Positions 1 through 6,306 of a stretch of 22,406 nt of DNA are shown one piece after another (positions within the stretch are counted from its first letter, which is position 1; each line of letters opens with the position of its first letter). A program made the position numbers and the translations under genes. The stretch is taken from NCBI GenBank assembly GCA_964649665.1, contig CAZYPU010000016.1, positions 1 through 22,406 of the forward strand. The letters are read 5' to 3'. Source of the stretch: CAZYPU01 sp964649665. Its GTDB lineage: Bacteria > Omnitrophota > Gorgyraeia > JABMRN01 > RBG-13-46-9. The notes under the pieces are model-generated. The model was not told the origin of the DNA and searched no databases. It saw only the letters and a list, made by a program, of their open reading frames with translations.

Positions 1-74
1 TGGTTGCCCAGCTAGGATTCGAACCTAGACGCGCAGCTCCAAAAGCTGCTGTGCTACCATTACACTACCGGGCA
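1..74 (-). tRNA. tRNA-Gln (anticodon TTG)
   Basis: The minus strand folds as a complete tRNA with an encoded CCA end (positions 3-1). The acceptor stem TGCCCGG (74-68) pairs with CTGGGCA (11-5), followed by discriminator A. The anticodon arm is GCAGC / TTTTGGA / GCTGC, so the anticodon is TTG (glutamine). The T arm contains the standard GGTTCGAATCC sequence. A U1-A72 first pair is typical of tRNA-Gln. It lies about 100 bp downstream of spoVG on the same strand, and I see no convincing promoter of its own. Confidence 0.97.
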
Positions 75-131
75 ATATTAAGCATAAAACGCGGCGTCAC
101 CTTCGGCGGTTTTGAATAAAAGTTTTAAATT

Positions 132-172
132 TTAGTTTTGCGCTTTACGTTTTTCGCTTTGCGCTTTTCGCT
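132..172. repeat. Degenerate short tandem repeat (CGCTTT-like)
   Basis: Between spoVG and tRNA-Gln, the motif TTTTGCGCTTT / TACGTTTTTCGCTTT / GCGCTTTTCGCT repeats with small variations, roughly a 7-9 bp unit of the form CGCTTTnn. The minus strand reads as GCGAAAAGCGCAAAGCG. It has no coding potential and does not look like a terminator. A short related stretch (GAAAAGCGAA) occurs just upstream of the purB promoter near 21231. Confidence 0.6.
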
Positions 173-178
173 ATAATA

Positions 179-697
179 TTATATCCCCGGCTCTTCCAGC
201 GGGGGTTTTTCTTCTGTCCGTGCCGGGGCTGGGGCGGCATCAGCTTCCGGGCGTTCAAATTTCGGCTCTTTTGGCGCTTCTTCTTTGGGCGCTTCGGCCT
301 TCGACGCCTCCGGAGCTATGTACACTCTCCCTGCTTCCGCTTCGTATGCATCCAGCACCCTCTTTTGAATGTACTCCCTGCACTCAAGGGTAATCGGGTG
401 GGCAATGTCCCTGTGCTCGGACTGCTTTACTTCATCGCCCATTTCCCTCGCGACCGGGGGAGGCAGGCTCGCGCCGCACTGATTGCAGAATCTGCTCCTT
501 ACGGGGTTTTTATAGCGGCACTTCGGGCACGATTCCCTCATCTTTCTGGAGGGCATGGCTACAAAAAGGCCTTTTGTTCCTTGTATAATCTTTACGTTCC
601 GGACGACAAAACAGTTGTCGAGCGTAAGCGTGGCGTAAGCCTTGAGTTTTTTATCCTGGCCTTCTTTCAAGACAACTTTAACTTCCGTGATCTCCAT
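179..697 (-). CDS. spoVG: SpoVG family regulator with an inserted zinc ribbon
   Basis: SpoVG proteins are small nucleic-acid-binding regulators, first known from sporulation and septation control in Bacillus and widely present in non-sporulating bacteria. Residues 1-50 match the family core (MEITEVKV, TLDNCFVVRNVKII, GLFVAMPS). The second conserved block, HRDIAHPI, starts at about residue 95. In the usual family only a few residues separate these blocks. Here about 43 residues intervene and contain a CxxC...CxxC zinc ribbon (C57, C60, C71, C74). The C-terminus (about 125-172) is a low-complexity Ala/Pro/Glu tail. The total of 172 aa is much longer than the usual 85-100. The start has a strong Shine-Dalgarno (GAGGAGGA, about 8 nt upstream) and lies 13 bp after ispE. 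The family call is firm; the role of the zinc ribbon is unknown. Confidence 0.93.
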   Translation of the reverse strand: MEITEVKVVLKEGQDKKLKAYATLTLDNCFVVRNVKIIQGTKGLFVAMPSRKMRESCPKCRYKNPVRSRFCNQCGASLPPPVAREMGDEVKQSEHRDIAHPITLECREYIQKRVLDAYEAEAGRVYIAPEASKAEAPKEEAPKEPKFERPEADAAPAPARTEEKPPLEEPGI

Positions 698-710
698 TTG
701 CTCTTCCTCC

Positions 711-1568
711 TCATAAGGTTGACACTGTAAAAATCTGCCATCCGCTGCGTTTCGCAGCAGGGAAACGTCTGATCAGTAGTTCTTTCGCCCGTATCGCCTC
801 CTTCCTTTTTTCGAATAGACTAAAAACACTGGGGCCTGAGCCCGAAACAAGCGGGTGTCCTACTCCTATACCGGCGAGGGATTTTTTAATCTTGCGTACA
901 AGGGGCGCTTTTTTAAGAACGGCTTTTTCCAGGTCGTTCGTTAAATGAAAATGGGGACAGCGCCCTTTTTGCATTGTTTCTTCACGATTTAAAAAGGGCG
1001 CTGTCCCCATTTTATGCACGCAACTTCTATAAATGTCTTTCGATGAAAGTTTCAAAGGCGGAGAAACAATAAGGTGCCAGAGCTTCTTTTTCTGCTTGAG
1101 TTTTTTAATTTCATCGCCCCTTCCGCCGCCTGAGGCAAAAGAGCAGTTTTTGAGGAAAAACGGTATGTCAGAGCCTAAACTTTTGCCGAGTTCCGTAAGG
1201 CGCCCCGGGCTAATGGACAGGCGCCATAGCTTTTTAAGGCCTTTTAGAATTGACGCGGTGTCGCTTGAGCCGCCGCCAAGGCCTGCGGCTATGGGAATTT
1301 TTTTAAAAATTTTTACCTCCACGCCCTTTGAGGTATCTTTTTCCTTCTTCAGAAGCTCTACGGCTCTCCGGGTAAGGCTTTGCTTTCCGGTCGGCACGCT
1401 CGGATTGTCACAAAATATCTTTACTTTGCCGTTTTTTAAAGACTTCAAAACTATCCTGTCAAAAAGCGCTATTCTTTCAAAAACCGTCTCTATGTCGTGG
1501 TACCCGTCGGGACGCTTGCCAAGCACGCGAAGGCACAGGTTGATTTTCGCAGGGGCATATAGTGTCAA
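711..1568 (-). CDS. ispE: 4-diphosphocytidyl-2-C-methyl-D-erythritol kinase (IspE)
   Basis: This GHMP-family kinase phosphorylates CDP-methylerythritol in the MEP isoprenoid pathway in the cytosol. Visible family signatures are the N-terminal APAKINLCLRV, PDGYHDIETVF, the ATP-binding glycine-rich loop IAAGLGGGSSDTA, GSDIPFFL, and the C-terminal VSGSGPSVFSLF. The 285 aa length is typical. The start is TTG at 1568, chosen because it gives the conserved N-terminus and has AAGGAG about 10 nt upstream; no in-frame ATG does this. An inverted repeat of 23 bp arms (948-1013) lies inside the frame and encodes about 22 residues before the conserved NDLE segment, a variable surface region in this family. 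The gene is 185 bp after the transketolase C-terminal subunit gene, with a type B repeat filling that gap. Confidence 0.95.
   Translation of the reverse strand: MTLYAPAKINLCLRVLGKRPDGYHDIETVFERIALFDRIVLKSLKNGKVKIFCDNPSVPTGKQSLTRRAVELLKKEKDTSKGVEVKIFKKIPIAAGLGGGSSDTASILKGLKKLWRLSISPGRLTELGKSLGSDIPFFLKNCSFASGGGRGDEIKKLKQKKKLWHLIVSPPLKLSSKDIYRSCVHKMGTAPFLNREETMQKGRCPHFHLTNDLEKAVLKKAPLVRKIKKSLAGIGVGHPLVSGSGPSVFSLFEKRKEAIRAKELLIRRFPAAKRSGWQIFTVSTL
948..1013. repeat. REPIN-like inverted repeat inside ispE
   Basis: Two perfect 23 bp arms (948-970 and 991-1013; core TGGGGACAGCGCCC and its complement) flank a 20 bp loop. The element is 66 bp, exactly 22 codons, and stays open within ispE. GGGGACAG-type palindromes resemble the short repeats mobilised in trans by RAYT (TnpA-REP) transposases; that link is inference because no RAYT gene is present here. 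Confidence 0.85.
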
Positions 1569-1588
1569 GCCGATCTACTCCTTGCTCT

Positions 1589-1714
1589 GTCATTCTGAGG
1601 CGCCTCGCCGCCGAAGGCGGCAGGGCGCCGTCTCCGACCCTACGAGTCGTAGACCCGGAGGGAAGAATCTTTACGTTAAGATCCTTCGCGTCCCTACGGG
1701 ACGCTCAGGATGAC
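1589..1714. repeat. Type B dispersed palindromic repeat (copy 1)
   Basis: The element starts GTCATTCTGAGG and ends CTCAGGATGAC, so its ends are imperfect inverted repeats. The centre GAATCTTTACGTTAAGATCC is also palindromic. It contains the 37 bp module at 1627-1663 that recurs at 9574-9610 and 12847-12883. A second copy of the family is at 9466-9635. It fills the gap between the transketolase C-terminal gene and ispE. A half type A end (CGCCTCGCAATGACAC) follows at 1731-1746. A long open frame across it on the plus strand is a repeat translation, not a gene. Confidence 0.85.
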
Positions 1715-1753
1715 ACGAGTAAAACTTTGACGCCTCGCAATGACACGTTGTTC

Positions 1754-2704
1754 TTATCGCTTTTTCAACTTAAGCGCTTCACGCGCCGCCTTCACCACGT
1801 CGTCCGTGGTCAGGTTGAAGTGCTCAAGCAATTCAAGCGGCGATCCGCTCTCGCCGAACGTGTCCTTTATCCCTATCATTTTTACGGGTACGGGACGGTT
1901 CTGGGACACAAACTCACAAACGGCGCTTCCCATGCCGCCGAATATGGTATGCTCCTCAACCGTAACAAAAGCCCCCGTTTCCGCGGCGGCTTTCAGTATT
2001 AAATCCTCATCAAGCGGCTTGGGGGTATGCAGGTTGATTACCCGAACGCTAATGCCTTCTTTTTTCAAAACTTCCCTTGCCGATTTCGCTTCATACAGGG
2101 AATGCCCGCAGGCGATAATAGTGAGGTCTTTACCGTCCTCGCATAAAATTGCCTTGCCTATCCGGAAAGGATCGCTTTCTTTAGTCATTACGGGGGCAGG
2201 ATTTCTGCCCAGTCTTATGTACACAGGGCCCGGCAATTCGGCAGCCTGCATCGTGGCCCTATAGGCTTCAATCGCGTCGCAGGGAACAACAACCGTCATA
2301 TTCGGCAGTATCCTCATAAGCGCGACTTCATCCAGGGCCTGGTGGGTGGCGCCGTCTTCGCCGACGGTTACGCCGCCGTGCGTTCCTATAATCTTTACGT
2401 TCGCGTTCATGTAGGCCACCGAAACCCTTATCTGGTCCCAGGCGCGGCCGCTTGCGAAAACCCCGAAGGTGCACGCAAACGGAATCTTGCCGGATAACGC
2501 AAGGCCCGCGGCCGCTGCGAACATATCCTGCTCCGCCACGCCGAAACTTATGAACCTCTCCGGAAATTCCTTTCTGAACCAGCCGGCCCTTGTCGAATCG
2601 CTAAGATCGGCGCAAAGGACAACTACGTTCTTATTCTTTCTGCCGAGTTCAAGCATGGCTTCGCCCGCGCCGTCCCTGGTCGGCTTTCGTTTTATTTCAC
2701 TCAT
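1754..2704 (-). CDS. Transketolase, C-terminal subunit
   Basis: This is the pyrimidine-binding half (PYR domain plus C-terminal domain) of a split transketolase, which exchanges two-carbon ketol units between sugar phosphates in the non-oxidative pentose phosphate pathway. Visible signatures are LCADLSDST, FISFGVAEQDM (E58 in the position of the catalytic glutamate that activates thiamine diphosphate), GTHGGVTVGEDGATHQ, and PGPVYIRLGR. The 316 aa length is normal for the split subunit. Its ATG overlaps the stop of the upstream lipoprotein gene (ATGA at 2701-2704), implying coupled translation. The partner N-terminal subunit lies about 2.7 kb upstream in the same operon, separated by the protease and lipoprotein genes, whereas split halves are usually adjacent. 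DXS or a related ketoacid enzyme is less likely because the half-and-half split and motifs fit transketolase. Confidence 0.95.
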   Translation of the reverse strand: MSEIKRKPTRDGAGEAMLELGRKNKNVVVLCADLSDSTRAGWFRKEFPERFISFGVAEQDMFAAAAGLALSGKIPFACTFGVFASGRAWDQIRVSVAYMNANVKIIGTHGGVTVGEDGATHQALDEVALMRILPNMTVVVPCDAIEAYRATMQAAELPGPVYIRLGRNPAPVMTKESDPFRIGKAILCEDGKDLTIIACGHSLYEAKSAREVLKKEGISVRVINLHTPKPLDEDLILKAAAETGAFVTVEEHTIFGGMGSAVCEFVSQNRPVPVKMIGIKDTFGESGSPLELLEHFNLTTDDVVKAAREALKLKKR

Positions 2705-3777
2705 AACCCTCCCACGATTGCCCCGATAGGAAGTTTCTTTCCTTTAAAAAGATATATATCTTCCTTCAAGACCGTCAGTTTTGTATTTGAGCTTATTTCC
2801 GTCATCTCCGCGAGGCTGAAATCGCGGAATTTGTAGCCGTATATAACGTTGCCCACCACCTCGAAGACATTCGCGAAAATCTCCTCTTCTATGACTTTCT
2901 TTTCCTCAGGCGCCGCCGCAAAAAGAAGCACCTCCGCGTTAAAAGATATAAGAAAAAGCCCGCCGCCTTCTTTATCTATGAATTTTCCGTTAACGGACCT
3001 GAGGGCGTATTTTGTCAGGCCCTCTGTTTCCCTGAATCTTAGCCTTACGCGGCCTGCGATCTGCTCCGCCAGGAATTCAGGGAGCGTGATATCCTTCGCG
3101 TAAAATTTCCCGCTCCAGTAACCGATGCCTTTCAGCGAACTCGGCGGGCTCCTGAAAAAATCGTCCAGGACTTTCTCCTGCTGTTCTTTTTCCAGTTTCA
3201 TCTTGTCGAAAACATCGGTTATCGGCTTTTCTTTTTTTGCCTGGGGGTTTTCATTTATATCAATAATGCTTCTTTTAAAATATTCGCCGCGCGAGATGTC
3301 GTGGAAAAAAGCGCGTTTTACGTCATCGATATATTTAATTATTACAAGCTGGATCTCCGGCAGCCGTATATCCTGCGCGATAATGCAGTAAAAATCGATC
3401 GCGGCATCCGTCGACAAGACAACGCGCGAGGCGCTTAAAAGGGCGTCCTGGATTTTCTCCTGCGCGCTTTCGCTAAGAGCGAGCTTCAGATTAAAAAGAT
3501 TCGTAAGCGGCAGGTATATGACGAGTGTTTTTCCCGCAAGTTGCACGTCGATATCTATGCCGTATTCCCTCTTGCAGAGTTTAACGACGGATTCGGTCAG
3601 TTTCTCCTTGGGATACGTAACCTCCCCGCAACCGGAGGCGTAAAACAGGATTAAAAGAATTAGCGCTTGTTGCGGGACTGTCATTGCGAGGGCGCGAAGC
3701 GCCCGAAGCAATCTCAAGCGAATAGATTGCTTCGGCGCCTTCTGTGCCTCGCAATGACGAGTGTATCTAGGCCTCAT
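2701..3777 (-). CDS. Unknown lipoprotein with repeat-derived N-terminus
   Basis: I do not recognise this family. From the ATG at 3777 the product is 358 aa and its start overlaps the FtsH-like gene stop as ATGA. Residues 8-33, however, are a translation of a type A repeat (RHCEAQKAPKQSIRLRLL and on). A hydrophobic stretch and lipobox follow (ALILLILFYASGC, lipidated Cys at position 50). An alternative ATG at 3684 lies at the edge of the repeat and gives 327 aa with Cys19, but it has no Shine-Dalgarno and no basic n-region. The Arg/Lys-rich repeat translation could serve as that n-region. The mature part is about 310 aa, mixed alpha/beta, with no other membrane segments. It lies between the protease and transketolase C-terminal genes and overlaps both. 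Lipidation and envelope location are well supported; the function is unknown. Confidence 0.8.
   Translation of the reverse strand: MRPRYTRHCEAQKAPKQSIRLRLLRALRALAMTVPQQALILLILFYASGCGEVTYPKEKLTESVVKLCKREYGIDIDVQLAGKTLVIYLPLTNLFNLKLALSESAQEKIQDALLSASRVVLSTDAAIDFYCIIAQDIRLPEIQLVIIKYIDDVKRAFFHDISRGEYFKRSIIDINENPQAKKEKPITDVFDKMKLEKEQQEKVLDDFFRSPPSSLKGIGYWSGKFYAKDITLPEFLAEQIAGRVRLRFRETEGLTKYALRSVNGKFIDKEGGGLFLISFNAEVLLFAAAPEEKKVIEEEIFANVFEVVGNVIYGYKFRDFSLAEMTEISSNTKLTVLKEDIYLFKGKKLPIGAIVGGL
3680..3758. repeat. Type A dispersed palindromic repeat (copy 1)
   Basis: The element starts GTCATTGCGAGG and ends CTCGCAATGAC, with inner inverted halves GAAGCAATCTC / GATTGCTTC. It lies within the 5' end of the lipoprotein gene and is read in frame there. 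Other copies are at 9142-9236, 12833-12946, 16201-16290 and 18094-18175. Confidence 0.9.
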
Positions 3778-5396
3778 TTTTTGGATTTTTCCGTTTTACC
3801 CTGCGACTTTCCGTATTCTTTGAATATCGCCTCTATCTCGTCGTATTCCAGCTCTTCTTTTTTCACAAGTTCTTTCGCAAACCTGTCAAGTATGGCCCGT
3901 TCCTTTGTAAGGACGTCCTCGACTTCTTTCGCGCAGGCGGTAAATATCTTATTGGTATCGTCGTTTAATTTTTTCTTTACGTCCTCGGAAAGCTGCTCTT
4001 TGGGAATTGCGGTAAAATCGCCCAGGAGGCCCGACTCGCCCATGCCCCATCTCCAAACCATGTTGTGGGCGATTATCATCGCCTGCCTGAAATCTCCCGA
4101 GACACCGCTGGAGGTAACGCCTATCTTAATTTTTTCCGCCACGTACCCTCCGAGATCCACCTTTATATCGGCTAAAAGTTTTATCTTTGAATGGGTGTAA
4201 AGCTCCTCCTTGGGATGGATGTATGTAACACCGAGCGAGGATCTCCTCGGTATGATCGAGGCTTTGAAAACGTCTTCCGTCGGATGCAAAAAATAAGTTG
4301 TCATAAGATGGCCCGATTCGTGATAGGCAGTCATTTCTTTTTCCTCGGGCGTCATTGTAAGCGGGTGTTTAATGCCGAGCTCTACCCTCTCGAAGGCTTC
4401 GCTTATTTCTTCGGGCCCGATTTTTGTCTTTTTTCTCCGCATGGCTATGAGGGCGGATTCCTTCACGAGGTTCGCGATGTCGGCGGGCGTTTTATACACT
4501 GCGCGCCTGGCGAGACGGCCGACGTCAAGCTCCTTTTCAATGTTTACTTTGGACAGGTAATATTGGAAAATCTTTTCCCTGTCCTGCAGGTTCGGACGGA
4601 TAACGTATATCATCCTGTCGAACCTGCCGGGCCGCTTAAGCGCGGGGTCGAGACTCTCTTCCGGGGCGTTGGTGGCCGCTATTACCACGATATTGACGTC
4701 TTTCCCTTTAAGCCCGTCGAGCTCTGCCAGGAGCTGGTTTTGAGTTGAATTTGTCTCCTGGCCGCCCATGAAACTGAATGACCTGGATCTTCCTATCGCG
4801 TCTATCTCATCTAAAAAAAGTATGCATCCGCCGTATCCGAAGGCAAGATTGCGCGCCTTTTTAAAAAGCTTCCTTACCCTTGACGCTCCTACGCCGACGA
4901 ATACTTCCACAAATTCACTCCCTGACATAGAGATAAACGGCATCCTCGCTTCTGTCGCTATGGCCTTCGCAAGATATGTCTTTCCGCATCCGGGCGGTCC
5001 TATCAGGAGAAGCCCTTTTATCACCTGGCCGCCGATTGCTTTAAGGCGCACCCTGTCCCTTATGAGCTGCACAACCTCCCATGCTTCCTGCTTGGCAGCT
5101 TCCATGCCTATAACGTCTTTCCATCGGATATCCACATCCTTGCCTTTAATGGGGGCTTTATCCAGCTTGGCAAAGCCGCCCCTCAAAAATAAAGAATACA
5201 TAAGAACAAAAATCGTCGCGGAAGTGCCTACCAGCAAAAACTGAATAGGTAAAGTAGCTATCGTCATTTTTTTATAGAAAGACTCCAGGCTGTTCAGCCC
5301 TATTATGGCGAGCACTATAACAAGCGACACCACAGAGACAACGATTATAATGATCTTATACATCCTGAAATACATTATAAGTTTTCGATTTAACAT
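3774..5396 (-). CDS. FtsH-like membrane AAA metalloprotease, short form
   Basis: This is an ATP-dependent zinc protease of the FtsH family, anchored in the inner membrane and facing the cytoplasm. In order: two membrane segments (about 15-34 and 48-71), an AAA domain with Walker A GPPGCGKT (133-140), the pore-loop segment around 163-171, Walker B ILFLDEID (D196/E197), and the arginine-finger region RPGRFDR (255-261). The M41 peptidase domain has HESGH (359-363) and a likely third ligand D434 (SSGVSGD), so it looks catalytically complete. The loop between the membrane segments is only about 13 residues, where typical FtsH has a periplasmic domain of about 70; the 540 aa length is short accordingly. 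The start at 5396 has GGAGG 7 nt upstream. It lies 17 bp after the transketolase N-terminal gene and overlaps the lipoprotein gene. It may be a specialised paralogue; whether a canonical FtsH exists elsewhere cannot be seen here. Confidence 0.93.
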   Translation of the reverse strand: MLNRKLIMYFRMYKIIIIVVSVVSLVIVLAIIGLNSLESFYKKMTIATLPIQFLLVGTSATIFVLMYSLFLRGGFAKLDKAPIKGKDVDIRWKDVIGMEAAKQEAWEVVQLIRDRVRLKAIGGQVIKGLLLIGPPGCGKTYLAKAIATEARMPFISMSGSEFVEVFVGVGASRVRKLFKKARNLAFGYGGCILFLDEIDAIGRSRSFSFMGGQETNSTQNQLLAELDGLKGKDVNIVVIAATNAPEESLDPALKRPGRFDRMIYVIRPNLQDREKIFQYYLSKVNIEKELDVGRLARRAVYKTPADIANLVKESALIAMRRKKTKIGPEEISEAFERVELGIKHPLTMTPEEKEMTAYHESGHLMTTYFLHPTEDVFKASIIPRRSSLGVTYIHPKEELYTHSKIKLLADIKVDLGGYVAEKIKIGVTSSGVSGDFRQAMIIAHNMVWRWGMGESGLLGDFTAIPKEQLSEDVKKKLNDDTNKIFTACAKEVEDVLTKERAILDRFAKELVKKEELEYDEIEAIFKEYGKSQGKTEKSKK

Positions 5397-5413
5397 GCTT
5401 TTCCTCCGATTTT

Positions 5414-6250
5414 CTATATCACTTTTAACCGGTCATCCAATTCTTTTAGCGCCCTTGCAAGCTCTTCTTTTTTCGGCGCTATCCCGTGCCACTTCACCTG
5501 GTTCTCGATGAAAGAAATGCCTTTACCCTTTACCGTGTGCGCTATGATAACCTGGGGCCTTCCCTTTACCTTGTCCGCTTCGTCCAGGACGCGCGTAAGA
5601 TGTTCGAGATTGTGTCCGTCGACTTCTTTGGCATCCCACCCGAAACTTTGCCATTTTTTCGCGAACGGTTCGAGGCCTTTTGTGTCGCAGCAGAGGCCGT
5701 CTATCTGCATCTTGTTGAAATCAACTATGCCGCAGACGTTATCCAGCTTGTAGTGCGCGGCGGTCATGGCCGCTTCCCAGATCTGGCCCTCGTTTGTCTC
5801 GCCGTCGCCCATTATGCAGTAGACCTTGGATTTAATGCCGTCCATTTTGTTCGCCAGCGCCATGCCGTTTGCCACCGAAAGGCCCTGGCCGAGAGAGCCG
5901 CTCGATATTTCTACCCCGGGCAGTCCAAGCTGGGGATGCCCCTGCAATCTCGAACCGAGTTTCCGCAAAGTCCAGAGTTCTTCCCGCGGAAAATATCCGG
6001 CGGCCGCCAGAACGGCGTAAAGAGCGGGGCAGCCGTGGCCTTTTGAAAGGATAATCCTGTCACGCTCGCGCCATGCAGGATCCTTTGGGTTATGCCGCGC
6101 CTTATAAAAATATAGCGCGATGAATATCTCCACAAGCGAAAGACTCCCTCCGGTGTGGCCCGATCCGGCCTTCTCGAGCATTGTGAGTATGTCTTTTCGA
6201 ATCTGTACAGCTTTTCTTTTAAGTCCGTTTATATTTGGTTTTCCTGGCAT
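5414..6250 (-). CDS. Transketolase, N-terminal subunit
   Basis: This is the thiamine-diphosphate (PP-domain) half of a split transketolase. The signatures are GSGHTGGSLS (about 29-38, catalytic/substrate His32), SKGHGCPALYAV, GSLGQGLSVANGMA, and the diphosphate/Mg motif GDGETNEGQ (148-156) closing with an Asn at about 179 (DFNKMQIDG). The length is 278 aa, typical for the split subunit. The start is ATG at 6250 with AGGAG 7 nt upstream. It pairs with the C-terminal subunit at 1754-2704. It follows the TPR protein gene by 56 bp and precedes the FtsH-like gene by 17 bp, so these are probably co-transcribed. The enzyme would feed ribose-5-phosphate toward PRPP, used by HisG here and by the purine genes in the right half. 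Confidence 0.95.
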   Translation of the reverse strand: MPGKPNINGLKRKAVQIRKDILTMLEKAGSGHTGGSLSLVEIFIALYFYKARHNPKDPAWRERDRIILSKGHGCPALYAVLAAAGYFPREELWTLRKLGSRLQGHPQLGLPGVEISSGSLGQGLSVANGMALANKMDGIKSKVYCIMGDGETNEGQIWEAAMTAAHYKLDNVCGIVDFNKMQIDGLCCDTKGLEPFAKKWQSFGWDAKEVDGHNLEHLTRVLDEADKVKGRPQVIIAHTVKGKGISFIENQVKWHGIAPKKEELARALKELDDRLKVI

Positions 6251-6306
6251 CTTGCTCCTATCGCTCTTCCGCGCAGTTACGCACGCGGCATTCTTAGCCG
6301 CATCGA

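Noticed and set aside
1033..2002. Long plus-strand open frames across ispE and the type B repeat
   Set aside because: They are antisense to ispE and transketolase or translate the repeat; no Shine-Dalgarno and no recognisable product.
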